From Stachybotrys elegans (taxonomy: Eukaryota; Ascomycota; Sordariomycetes; Hypocreales; Stachybotryaceae): a stretch of 64,000 bases of DNA. The notes under the pieces are model-generated. The model did not search any database, was not told where the DNA came from, and worked only from the letters and a program-made list of their open reading frames with translations. The stretch covers positions 2,852,001 through 2,916,000 of the forward strand of contig JAGPNK010000002.1 in assembly GCA_020746835.1 (NCBI GenBank), written 5' to 3'. Below are positions 1-10,848 of the stretch, one piece after another (the stretch's first letter is position 1; each line of letters begins with the position of its first letter). The translations under genes were made by a program, and so were the position numbers.

Positions 1-1476
1 ATGTCAACAGTGAGGAGTATCGTAGTTGGTGATGCAATTCGTGAATCTTCCTTGTCACTTTACGCGTCGATTTTGCATCGACGCGATAACAAACGCGTTG
101 CGGCTCAGAACAGGAGGGTCCACCAGCCCACTCAAGCTTACCCCGCGGAGCTTGGAGCTACAAGGCCCTACAGGTTTGGGTTACGCACCCCCCACCTGGA
201 GGCAGCTCCGATAGCTACCCTGTAGATATGTGGCTCTGGGTTTGCCCAAGTTTGTCGTTGTGTGCTCTGGCCCTGTGCTCGAGTGTTCGGGGTTTACTGC
301 TTTGCTGTTATGCACTTTTGTGTGCTTCGAATATACAAGCAATGGCAGCAGGTACATACTTACTCAAAAGTAGCTATGTGCGCTGGTGCATCCATGGCCA
401 ATATCACAGCGTTGATGGGGTAAACATGCCGCACAAACAACTTTAGTGTAATGAGGAGACAGGGTTGAAATTTGCTCGTTTCTGATGGGTAGATGAACGT
501 AACAAACAGCACCAGACTATGTCGGACTGGGCACATTTCTTGCCGACGTTGCTCCAATGGCGGATATGTCTACCTGTACCCTACGGCTCCGACAGTGAAC
601 ATCGCAACGCCGGCAGATGCACGCCACGCCAGGCACTCGATGCTCGAACCCCGTATCTGCGAAATCGAACCAACCCTGCCAAACACGCAAGGATCTATGT
701 GTGGACTGGAAGCTATCATACGGAATAATGGCCCGCTAGAAATGATAACTACCTTTCACTGATCACCATCTGGATTCCGAGCTCACAAACATCCAATGAC
801 CTAGCGCCAGGCCCACTGTAACTCCATAGTGTAATGTACCTTAATCATCGCTATGACAGGTAATTAGTCGCAGTATTTGTGTGATAGCTGAAGGTCTGTT
901 TGTCTGCAGTCAGCCGCAGTAAGTTGGGAGTGCAGGCAGCTTACCTAACAGGTATGTACAGTGCTCAACCCGCCCTGCTGGGCCTAGAAATTAAGGCTCG
1001 AGGGCAAACATCCAGAATGAGGCAGTAGTGGAGGTATGGTACTTTCCGCCCCAGCCCGGTCATAATAAGCACCTGTAGGCAGTCACAGCCATAGATTTCC
1101 ATCCACCTTCCATCATTCCATCGGCCATCCCTAGCACGTCGGGGCATCAGCGTCTCAAACTCACCTCAAACATCGTTCGTTCCCAATCGTGTCGCCCGCC
1201 AGGGCTTTTCTCATCACTTCTGCCTCCCTATAACAGGAATTGAAAGACGCCTCTAGACCGCCTTACCACTTGGTCTTGCCACCCAACTCCACACAGAGCT
1301 TCTTCCACCACACGGTAAACTCCACGTCCACGTCGGGCTGCATCTGATCCAAGAGCAGACCGCAAGACGTCGTGTCGCTTCGCCGTCGCCTGGCTTGTCT
1401 ATTCTGCAGCCTCCCGAATCCAGCGCTGCCCTCCCAAGCAGTGGCGTTTGGGGCTATTTGACGGGTGATCGGCAAC
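1..1476. other. Left-edge non-coding stretch, no gene recognised
   Basis: I see no open frame with recognisable protein features on either strand. A 128-codon minus-strand frame at 1263-1649 is opposite the first exons of the tandem-UBC gene and has no features of its own. The right end should hold the promoter of that gene: an in-frame TGA at 1459-1461 lies just before its start codon. Confidence 0.6.
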
Positions 1477-3322
1477 ATGGACCACTCGGTGCTTCGTATT
1501 ACCAAGGTCTGGGTCCCTTCAAGGCCGTTACCCGCGGGCGGGGATATTATAGAACTGACATTCCTTAACATAGGAGCTGAGTGAAATCCAGAAGCAGCCG
1601 GACCTCTGTTCGTACCTCCTTCTCTGCCCCGGTTCACGTTACTCTTCATGTTTTACTGACATCGTCAACCCCTCCCCTTAGCAATCGCTGTTGCCTGCCG
1701 AGATAGCAACGTCCGAAACGTCAAGGCGCTGATCATAGGGCCGCATGAAACCCCATATGAATTTGGCTTCTTTGAGGTTTGATAGCCCAGCTGCATCACC
1801 CCATGCCGTCTGCTTACCTGCCTTAGTTCACCATCCGCTTCGGCAAAGGTTAGCCTCCTCGGTAACTGCTCTCTAACTATGCTCCATGAGTCTGACCGAT
1901 TCTCGACACCCTGTAGAGTACCCCTCGAAGTCCCCAGCTGTTGAATGCATCACAACAAACGGAGGCCGATGCAGATTCAACCCAAACATATACTCCAGCG
2001 GCAAGGTGTGCCTGTAAGTCATGTCCTGCCTCGTAGCATCAAGGCAATAGCTAACTCTGATGGTCAAGATCTATACTTGGGTATGTTCAATGTCCCCCTA
2101 CCACAGCATTGACTACTAATAGAACCCTAAGCACCTGGAGAGGAGAGAGTCGGGAGGAATGGTCCTCCGCGCAGGGTCTGGAATCGGTTCTCCTCTCCAT
2201 CCAGAGCCTGATGTCCGATAACCCGTATGAAAATGAGCCAGGTTTTGACACTGCCCGAACTGAACAGGATAAGGAGGCGCAGAAGCATTACAACGCCAAG
2301 GTACTTGCTGCCACTCAACGGTGCTGCGCAATACTAACTCACGTACTCCAGATACGTCACGAAACGCTCCGGATTTCTGTTATTCAGCGCTTGGAGTCTT
2401 ACCTCGAAATAATTCCATCAGTGCCCTCCTCCGCACAGCGGTTTCCCCGTAGGCGTGTCGCGGCTGGACCATCGCCCAGCAGCGTAGATGCCGACGCCGA
2501 CGCCGACAGCACGCCTTTTGAGCCATTCAAGGATCTTTGCAAGCGACGATTCCTCTGGTACTATGAATCATACCTTGCTGCGATTCAAAAGGGCAAGGAA
2601 GAGGTGAAAGATGACGAGCCGTTTGTGCGTATGCCTTTCGAGACGCCGATGTCAAACGGCATGGATGGCAAGTTCAACTACACCGACCTCGAACGGCGAC
2701 TGCAGACCATCAAGGGGGCACTCGACGAGGAGTCAAAGACGTGGGCCAAGGAAGGACTAGAAGCCAAAAGATCCGACTCAACGGTGGCCGCCAATTTGCA
2801 GCATCAGTTTGGGCAAGTCACTTCCTGGCTCAAACAAATGGATATGCCGCACAACATTGTCCTTGAAGACGAAAACCCCTTTGTTTGGGCAATTACCTAC
2901 TTTGGTCGACCAATGACCAACCTGGACGGTGGACTTTTTCGCATCACCATGCACTTCAGTCCTAGGTTCCCGCATGAACAGCCGCGGGTCAGATTTGAAT
3001 CCAAAATCTTTCATCATTTGGTTGCGCCAGATGGCACTGCATGCTATACGCCGGACCCCTTGAGGAGAGAGGATGTCAGGTCTCACATCGACGCCATCTT
3101 CAACATCCTCGAGGAGGATGATTTCGCCTACGACCCTCGAAAAACCGTGAACCCGGAGGCTGGCAAGCTCTTCTGGGGAGCGAACGAGGAAGGCAAGAAG
3201 AAGTACAGCCGAATGTTGCGCCGTTCAGTCCAGCGGATTATGGAAGAGTGAGTCTACCACCCCGCCCCCCTTCGATGATGCAGGACGGCTTGCTGACGGC
3301 TTGCAGCGACTTTCCTCAGTGA
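1477..3322 (+). CDS. Tandem UBC-fold ubiquitin-conjugating enzyme (UBE2Z/BIRC6-like first domain)
   Basis: Probable E2 ubiquitin-conjugating protein with two UBC folds. Exons by eye: 1477-1506, 1574-1607, 1682-1776, 1827-1848, 1917-2013, 2069-2080, 2132-2300, 2352-3247, 3307-3322; 456 aa. The first domain (about residues 1-140) has GPHETPYEFG, then an NPN triad (82-84) and SGKVCLSILGTW with the likely catalytic Cys92, as in the UBE2Z/BIRC6 group. The second UBC-like domain (about 310-440) has GTACY with Cys384, but its HPN position reads FHHL, so its activity is doubtful. The region between is a charged linker. The start is fixed by an in-frame stop 18 nt upstream. The 3' end is less certain: a perfect donor (gtgagt) overlaps the last codons. 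If it is not used, the protein ends at 3251 (452 aa). The 51-nt intron 2301-2351 is in phase and has no stop. The E2 call is firm; the substrate is unknown. Confidence 0.9.
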
Positions 3323-3825
3323 GGTAACTCGTACTCTGTCCTGATGATTACCTATATCGCAATGCACAGGGGTTGCGTTCAGGGTGCTATATGCTAGAAG
3401 CCGGTTATGGGGTATGTGGTTAAGGGGGATTCGGGGAACACCTTGCGTATGGATTAAGCAATGCGTGAAATTCATGGCAGCGCTGATTTGCTATTTTATA
3501 CTACAAATTCCCCGGCAACTATGTCAGCAACATTATCTCTTTCTGGCAATGAAGCCAAACTGGCAGACCTCGAGACACGCATCATCGTGAGACATCATTA
3601 CGTGCAGGTGACAAGCCCCTGTAAAGATGTTGCTGCATGCACCCCAAACAGATGCATTTCTTGCAACTGCGATCGCCTGATAATATGTACGTGGTTGATT
3701 GCGCGTCCTGATCTACCTCGAACTCCAAACACCTGCCAAACCCAAGTCGTAGTTCTCATATGTGCTCATTTTCATTCAAGAGTGTGGGCTGTTTGGCCCA
3801 GGCCGGGGGGGGGGGGGGGGGTGAC
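3323..3825. other. Convergent intergenic stretch with a G17 tract
   Basis: This lies between the 3' ends of the tandem-UBC gene (+) and the 233-aa gene (-). It should hold both 3' UTRs and ends in the G17 run at 3805-3821. No gene is recognised. Confidence 0.6.
3805..3821. repeat. Homopolymer (G)17
   Basis: Seventeen consecutive G on the + strand, read as C17 in the transcript of the neighbouring minus-strand gene. It starts only 4 nt after the TAG stop of that gene (3828-3826). Confidence 0.95.
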
Positions 3826-4527
3826 CTATTTCTTCGTCTTTTGTTTCTTGTCGAGCCTGTCCTTGCTGGGATCGTAAGGGGCTGCAATCCCAGTGTACCT
3901 CTCCTGCTTCCCATCGCCCTTGAACTCGTAAGTTCCATGAGGGCCTATCGTGGCGGGTGTGCCCTGGGAGGGGTTCGCGACTTGTTCGGCGTGGAGCTTG
4001 TCGAGCGAATCGCCCACTATGGCGTACTGTGACCAGTTTATGGGAGGACAACGCACTACATCTTGAGGCTTGGGTAGAGATGGCCACTGGTTGTTGGCAC
4101 TGGTGCTGTGGCCCTCATTTTCCTCCTCATCCTCGTCATTATCCTTGGGTGTCGGCTTGCTTGTGGAGGCAGCCTGCTTGCCGGCAAGGTCTTTGATGAA
4201 TGCCTCGGGATCCCTTAAGGCGTCTTCCTTGGTTCGGCTTAGGGTTTGTATATCAGCTGTAGCACGCTGGCGCTGCATTTGAAGAATAGAGATAGCAGAC
4301 TTCAGGGCGATAACATCAGGGTTGGAGTCGAACTCCATGGGGATGGGAGCCGGGGGCGGTATAGCGACCTGGTCTGGCTGGGAGTGCGTCAAGGGCTGGC
4401 GCGGAGCTTGATCCCCATGGAGACGGGCTGGAGGAAGAGTCGGCGTGATCGGAGATACCGGGGGCCTCACCGGGGATGGCGAGCGAGGCCGGGTGACGGC
4501 GTCGGTATTGATGGTGAGGGCGGGCAT
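3826..4527 (-). CDS. Conserved fungal protein of unknown function (233 aa)
   Basis: Single-exon frame of 233 aa starting at the ATG at 4527; the open frame runs 24 nt further upstream but without another ATG. Residues 1-65 are Pro/Ser-rich and look disordered. Residues about 70-118 form a long predicted helix (VIALKSAISILQMQRQRAT, then an LRDPEAFIKDL-type stretch), likely a coiled coil. Residues 127-140 are very acidic. The C-terminal half carries the block WPSLPKPQDVVRCPPINW and a SLDKLHAEQ stretch, and ends in a Lys-rich tail (DRLDKKQKTKK). The pattern of helix plus a conserved Pro/Trp block looks like a real conserved fungal family, but I do not know a function. It shares a 963-bp upstream stretch with the divergent gene at 5491. 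Nuclear location is only a guess from the basic tail. Confidence 0.78.
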   Translation of the reverse strand: MPALTINTDAVTRPRSPSPVRPPVSPITPTLPPARLHGDQAPRQPLTHSQPDQVAIPPPAPIPMEFDSNPDVIALKSAISILQMQRQRATADIQTLSRTKEDALRDPEAFIKDLAGKQAASTSKPTPKDNDEDEEENEGHSTSANNQWPSLPKPQDVVRCPPINWSQYAIVGDSLDKLHAEQVANPSQGTPATIGPHGTYEFKGDGKQERYTGIAAPYDPSKDRLDKKQKTKK

Positions 4528-5490
4528 GGTGGAGCAGCAGGGTGATCTCAATGCCGACGTGCAATGCCGTGGAGTCAGGCCACGATGTACAAATGACGCT
4601 TCAAGGACAATGACGACTGTGCTACCCTAGAGTAGGTATCAGAGCGTAGGAGGGCTGAGGTGAGCGAGCGAGATGTGATATGTTGGGGGGCTGCTGACTG
4701 GTAGGGACTTTGGGAAGTCTTGTGATGGAGATATTTCAGTGATTGGATGGATAGGCAGGACAATTTTTGGTTGTTAAAGAGGTGAGATTACGTGTCGCTG
4801 GATACGTAGGATTGCACAGCCTGTTTCTCGACCCAGTCGCATGGTTGAATTGGTTCACTTGGTTCACTTGGTACCTACTTGCTTTGGACTTAAGGTGGTG
4901 GGTACCCGGCAGATAGGGCTCTCAACACCAGCTCTAAACGGCACTACCTCTTATCCATCCCGCTGACGCCTGCCTATCACACTGGCTGAGGATTCCAGGC
5001 CATGCAAGCGGAGATCCAAGCTGCGTTCCCGGGCCCCGCCAGCTGGGCTGTCCCCTTCTGATTATCCAGGTACTCCGTACTCTCTATCGAGATTCAAGCA
5101 GGGCGCGTGAGATGGGGTACACCCCTCGGGTAGGGCAGGGGTTCCGAGGACTCCGTTCATTTCCCACTTGCCTGTGAGGTGCCAAGCTCTCTCCGTCACC
5201 GTGACCCATTTGCTTTTTCGACTGCATGGATCTCAAGGATCTGGTGGTGAGATGGCTGTGGCGGAACGTACGGAAAGACGTCTGCTGTAGCCTGGCGGCT
5301 TTGCGCTGAACTCGGATGCAACCCTCCACCCAACCATGCGAGCCATTACCTATGTAGGTGCTGCATACCTCCTATTAACTTACAGCCGCCTCATCACAAG
5401 TGCCTACATACATCAAGAACTTCTCCTTGCTCTATCTACCTCTGCTGCTGGTGCCCATTTGCTGCACCTGCCTGCCTGTCTCCGAGCACG
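4528..5490. other. Divergent promoter region
   Basis: A 963-bp stretch between two genes transcribed away from each other, so it should hold both promoters and 5' UTRs. A short tandem repeat (ttggttcac twice plus ttgg) lies at 4850-4871, a GGTACCTACTT word follows it, and TACTCCGTAC is at 5071-5080. No coding sequence is recognised. Confidence 0.6.
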
Positions 5491-7199
5491 ATGGCGGGCT
5501 CCTTCCATTTCGTCTCCGGCGCCCATATCGACGAGAAGTCGCGACGGGAGATTCGCAGCCATGTCATGAAGGGCAGGAATGCCGGCAAGCGCTATAGACT
5601 TCGCAACCGCCCCTTGGATAGTACTAGTATCGACGCTGCGGGTTCAGCCTCGGCCTCCACCTCCGACTCATCTTCTCCGGCCTGCTCTGCGTCGGCTGCA
5701 TCTGCAGTATGCCCATCGCAGCGCCCCATAGCGATGCGACACAGGCCGTCGAGGGCACTGTCCAAAGGCAAGCGCGTTGCTGCCGATGTTGGCCCCCAAA
5801 AGCTGGCCACCATCGGCTCGTTTCTTTCCGGCATGACGTTTGCAGAAAAGCTAACCCCAATGTCGGGACGGCTTCTGTACGCCCGTATGTGCTTCCGTAA
5901 TCCTTGGAGTGCCAGCTGCTTTGCATTTTTCTTCTTCTTGCTAATTATCGCGTTGCTAGTGATGCTTATGACTACGGATGCCATATACCCTCGCGAGTTT
6001 TGTACGGAGCCGAGCATTGTCCAATTCTCCTGGTTTAAATATCTTCACTTCGACGAAGCGTGTAAGTTGCCCAACCGGACCGGGCTTGTTCAACCCCCGG
6101 CTGATAAGCTGCAGACTTCCACGCATTCCTGGCCCTGTCTGCATCGAGCCTTGTATTCCTTGGCCACGACGGAAGTCCTACCACGCCCGCTCTCCAGGAA
6201 AGGTACCTAGAAGCAGCACAGGGACATCTTAACAAGGCCTTGTCCGTGATTGGCAGCAGACTCTCTAGCCAGGAAGCTTTGTCCAATGCGACATTGTCTG
6301 CCATCATCCACCTGTGCGTCTTTGAATCCATGCGTCCGGGATCACCCAATTACCAGATGCACTTTGAAGGCATGTGCAAGATCATCGAGTTGCGAGGCGG
6401 CCTTAGCCAGATGCAGCTCTCGCCTGACGTGCTTGCCAAGATATTTCGGTCAGTCTCCAAATGAAACAGTGCCAGACTACTTCTCCTTGTAATAAACGAC
6501 AAGCTTATTCGTTCTAGGATCGATCTTGACATGGCTCTTCGTCTCAGCTGCCGGACTCGCTTCTCCAGCGAGGGGAGGGCAATGAGCGCCATCGACTCAG
6601 ATCACCCAACGCTACATCCAGTCAGAGATTGCCCCATGGCCAACGACCTTGTGCACATAAACCCGGAACTTGTCACTGTCATCAAGGAGACAATGCAGCT
6701 GTCATATCTCCTCAACACGATTGCCCCTAGAACCAAGATTGAGCCTTACACGTACTACAACACAGTCAGCGCCGCCTTCTACCGCCTCCTGGACATCTCT
6801 TTGCTGCCCCCATTAGTGTTTGCCCCATTGGAGGAGAGACTGGTGTTCGTCGGAACGGTGGTTTTCATGACGAGCATGATGCTTGGCAAGGAGAGTCTTA
6901 AGATTTTGGCATATGATTTCCTGTACCGGATGATTTATACCGCGCTGGACGAGATCGAGGCCGGGGCATCCGTGTCCCCGGACACCCAGCTTTGGTTTCT
7001 GCTCATTGTTAGCGGGGCGCTCTTCACAGAAGATGGGCAGCGCCGGATACAGCGTGTGCTACCGAGATTCCTGATCCAATTCCAGATCAAGGGCTGGCCA
7101 CCTCTCCAGCAAATGCTGAGAAGCTTTCCCTGGGTACGGGTCTTCCACGACGAACTTGCCAAGAGACAACTGCGGGCTTTGGGATATCCAGTTTCATAG
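5491..7199 (+). CDS. Fungal-specific transcription factor domain protein lacking a Zn2Cys6 cluster
   Basis: Resembles the fungal-specific transcription-factor-domain proteins (Fungal_trans_2 type). Exons by eye: 5491-5896, 5960-6061, 6115-6448, 6518-7199; 507 aa. It starts with FHFVSGAHIDEKSRREIRSH and a basic RSHVMKGRNAGKR stretch, the usual start of family members that have no N-terminal zinc binuclear cluster. A low-complexity Ser/Ala segment follows. The middle region has DAIYPREFC, WFKYLHFDEAYFHAFLALSA and an ELRGG block, then a helical C-terminal half. No CX2CX6C pattern is present anywhere. The first intron (63 nt, 5897-5959) is in phase and stop-free. If translated it would encode a run of hydrophobic residues that mimics a membrane helix; I regard that as an artefact. 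DNA binding cannot be assumed, and targets are unknown. Confidence 0.84.
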
Positions 7200-9264
7200 G
7201 GGCTACGGGAGGGAGAAACCGCAGACCATGTTCATTATTATTCTTGCAATGGGCGATTGATTCATTGCCAGGGCCGTATTATTACCGTCTTGGGCAAGGT
7301 ACGGAAAGGTGCGAGACAAGAGACAACGCAGTTCCACGGCTCGGTCAGACTCCCGATTATTGCTTCTACGGGGGATACGGACGCGTCTCCCAAATAGTGT
7401 CCTGCAGCCCGTCCAAGAAGGTTCTTCGCCCAGGACCTACCCCCATCAGTGGATGGATGGATGGTGAGGCGCTGACATGGCAATCGATGGATTCCGCTTG
7501 TGGCCAGTGGCTTCGGAACTCTTGATATGCCGACTGTTTTATGGGTGTGCTCCGCCGGTGGTGGCGTTGCTGTGCGGCCATTAATGAGTCTGCATGAAGA
7601 AACAATCTTTCCGCTTCCCCACCTTGCTGGGATTTTCCTTCTTCTTGTCTTTCTCTGTCCCAGTTTTGCTTTTTCTGTCGACGGTGTGAGTTGCACTTCC
7701 GAGGGCTGGTGTGACGAGTCGACTTGGGGCGTTTGCGTAGGCCAGGGGCTCCCCAGCATTCAGCTTCAAGGTCGTATGATGGGTGAAGCGCAGAAAAAGA
7801 AACAGCAGGCCCAGTCGCCCAGATTCCTGCGCTGCGCGGGCCATCATCAGCCACCTTGGAGGAGGCACATGGCCCTTCCGAGCCCGCGCAACCGAGCTAG
7901 ACGTTGGAGGAAACTCTCTCGCCCTTGGCTTTCTGGGCCCTGTGCCATGCGCTGGCTGACGGCGAATGAGCGGGCGTGGCAAAAGTGGTGTCGCATCCAT
8001 GGCGCCGACACATGGATTCCACATGGGCCAGGCTCGCCATACCGGCCGGTCTGTTGGGAGCGTCCGCCCGTCGTCCCAACACGTCGTCTCCTCCTCCACA
8101 TCATGGCCAATCGTGGCTCCTCGCTCGCATGGCGGCGCTCTTGGGCATGGCGGGCACGTTGTGTAGAATTCCTTATATTCTAATGCTGGCCCCCCTCGTT
8201 GACACTCCGCCGCTTCTCCGTCCGTTCCTCTGTTTTGACCGTGCAGAGACACGTCTTTTCGGATTTTCTTTTTCTTCTTCTTCTTTTGCCTCGTTTCGCT
8301 GTGTAGTGTGGGAGCTCCCCATGCCGCCTGGGGCCTTACTGCTGGCCAGGGTTTCATCCGGGTTGGAAGCCAGCTAAGGCTGCATCATACTATTGCATGC
8401 AGCAGCAGCCTTTGCATCTTCCTGTCCGCCGGGCCACACCCGTCCGTGTCGTCCTCCCCTCCACCTTACGAGGCCCTCGCGTCCTTGGCTGTCCAATCGC
8501 CCGTCTCCCCATGCTACCGACCGCAAGCTGTACCCCGTTCTCACGCAAGGTCCAGGCCTCGCTCTATCCTTGCGAGTGGCGGATGCACGGAGCTTCACTC
8601 GGTGTGTCAGCGTTTAGACCTTCCCTCCTTGCAGCAGGAGCCGCCTCGAGTTCTACCTGGCATACCTAGACCATCCCCGTCCCCCTCCCATCTGGGCTCA
8701 TCCTCACTTGGACTCTCTGCCTTGGGGTGCGTCTCCCATTAGGATAAAAGCCGGCGACCTCCTTCCTGCGTTCGACTTGGAAAGGTCAACTCATTGCTTC
8801 ACTCATCCTGGACATATATACAATAAGCATATATTGAGCCCTGTCCGCCGCGCCAGTTGTGCAACCACGACATCCCAGGGTTGGACCGGCTCGGGCTGCT
8901 TTCATCTAGGCCTACATGCATATCTGAACAAAGTCTCGGAATTGTGTCATCGGCGCGTCCGGAATCGACGGCTAGCCGCTTCTCCCTCCATCTTTGCTGT
9001 TGAGCAACCGCAACCACACTCATAGTCACATACAGTGTGCACTTGTGTGTCACCTTTGACTGCGACATCAAGATCTGCAAGTGGTGCCGAGTTTCTCCTA
9101 ACTGACACCCCGCCATTCTGTGGTTATTGCTCTTCGACATACAATCAACCTAAGTCTTCTTTCCTCCGGCGAGCACTGGCATCTGTTGCCCTTGGCCCAC
9201 TATCCGTTGTCCAGACCTATATTCTGGAGGCTAGACGACAGCCAGCAAGAAAAGCCGCATCACC
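7200..9264. other. Intergenic stretch and probable long leader of the 9265 gene
   Basis: About 2 kb without a supportable gene. Overlapping open frames at 7262-8357 (-) and 7500-8183 (+) have biased, low-information composition and no motif. The right half (about 8400-9264) is pyrimidine-rich and probably holds the promoter and 5' UTR of the next gene. Confidence 0.55.
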
Positions 9265-9858
9265 ATGAACCGATACTCGCCTACCACCGTCAACAGCCAG
9301 GGAGGGCTGGTGCCGGCTCCCGCCCTTAGCCCAACCTCCACAGAGTGGACATCGGATCTGAGCATTCCTCGCACAATGCTCAGGCGGACAGACTCGGACT
9401 CGGACCCATCGGTCATGAGTGATGAGGTGACAGAGCGGCGAGGCTCTAGCAACAACTATAAGACCAGCTCGGGCAAGACGCGATGGTTTTCCCAGGTCAA
9501 GGATTGGCTGAGTGTCAGCGAACCTTCGGCACAGGCCATGAAGGAGCAGAAAATCAACACATACAAGAAGCATGGGATCAACTTGAAGGATCCTCATGCT
9601 GCGGCTAAGCTGCATGTTCCGATGGGTCGGTTGCCGGCTAATGCTACGACGTCGACCGCAGGGCCAAGCCCCGAGAAGTCCCTTCGAAAGCAAAAACAAA
9701 AAGATGAACAGAAGAAGAGGGAGGCCGACTCACGGGGAGGCATGAGCCGCCCTAACCATTCCATGTCCAGCGGGTTGTCATCGAACCCAAGCATCAAGGA
9801 GACACGGTTTGTGGCGCCGTGGGAGGAAGAGGAAGGGGACAAGGACAAGGAATGGTAA
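9265..9858 (+). CDS. Conserved fungal protein of unknown function (197 aa)
   Basis: Single-exon frame of 197 aa with a good start context (caccATG). The protein is Ser/Thr/Pro-rich and mostly polar. The central part looks the most constrained: TRWFSQVKDWLSVSEPSAQA at about 72-91, then INTYKKHGI and DPHAAAKLHVP. A Lys/Gln/Glu-rich helix (KQKQKDEQKKREADS) and an acidic-aromatic end (FVAPWEEEEGDKDKEW) follow. No signal peptide, membrane segment or catalytic motif is visible. The mix of a short ordered core and disordered flanks suggests a scaffold or signalling-linked protein, but this is a guess. It is followed by 990 bp of intergenic DNA before the next + strand gene. Confidence 0.74.
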   Translation: MNRYSPTTVNSQGGLVPAPALSPTSTEWTSDLSIPRTMLRRTDSDSDPSVMSDEVTERRGSSNNYKTSSGKTRWFSQVKDWLSVSEPSAQAMKEQKINTYKKHGINLKDPHAAAKLHVPMGRLPANATTSTAGPSPEKSLRKQKQKDEQKKREADSRGGMSRPNHSMSSGLSSNPSIKETRFVAPWEEEEGDKDKEW

Positions 9859-10848
9859 TGATGACGGATCCATAACGACTGATGAACGGAAGCGACGATT
9901 GAGCGTCAAACGAAGTATCATGAGGAATATTAAGATACCTATCTTGCTGTACCTATATTTACACATCTGTATGTAACTGTCTTGCGCCGAGCGGGATGTA
10001 AGATATGGGCGGCCTATAGCGTCTGATCACTATTACATTTCCGAGAAACGTTTAATTCACACAATCCAGAGAGACTGCCATGGTTCAAAACCGTCCTCAC
10101 CAGCACCGCGCGTAATCGAGAAGACAAGGATACGCTGCGGGCCTGTAGATCCCCGAAGTAGCCAGAACTGAATCTATCTGCCGAAGCTGGACGAGCTGGG
10201 CGAGCTGGGCCTGTCGAGGACGGCCAGGACGGGACGATCTGGGCTAGTTGGCCAACTTGAACGATTAGTGAACCAAAGACCAGGGAATTCTGCCGCTTGT
10301 TTCGTAATGTACCCCCGTAGCGCACCCAAATCAACGAGGCTAGCGCATGTCCGGCGCAAGCTTCAGTGGCGGATGGGATGCTCGTGACCCAAGGAATGGG
10401 GGCGTCGAGGTTTTAGACGCAGTCCCTCTGTTTGCCTGTGGGGGAAAATGGGCAGCAGTTGACGGATTGGTGACGAGACAAGCGGGAAGCTCTAGCGTCG
10501 GCTCCAGGCTGTGAAAGCTGCTGATTGGCGCCTGGGGGCTTGGAGCTAATGGATTGGGAAGGAATGACGTACACCACTTTTCCTCGATGGAGGGCAGATA
10601 GGCAGATAGAGCTACCTAGGCACTATGGAGGGAGAGAGAGCTCCTGAATATTCGCAGGCGCGCACGTCATATATTAAGGCGCCACGTCCATGACATGATG
10701 GCCACTGAGGGGAGCGGAAAGGCAACCGATTTATTTCCATATTCTTTTCCTTATTGCATCCAAGTTGCGCGAGACGCTGTCCTAACCGAATAGGAACCCG
10801 AGAGAGAGAGAAAAATAAAACCAAAACCAAAAACACAGTGTCACAGGG
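9859..10848. other. Intergenic stretch upstream of the membrane hydrolase
   Basis: No gene recognised. It contains a short imperfect repeat of gagctgggc at about 10187-10210 and, just before the hydrolase start, a purine-rich leader with an (ag) run and A-rich words (about 10798-10838). Confidence 0.55.

Noticed and set aside
7262..8357. Overlapping long frames on both strands
   Set aside because: Mutually overlapping, biased composition and no conserved motif. Neither strand looks coding.
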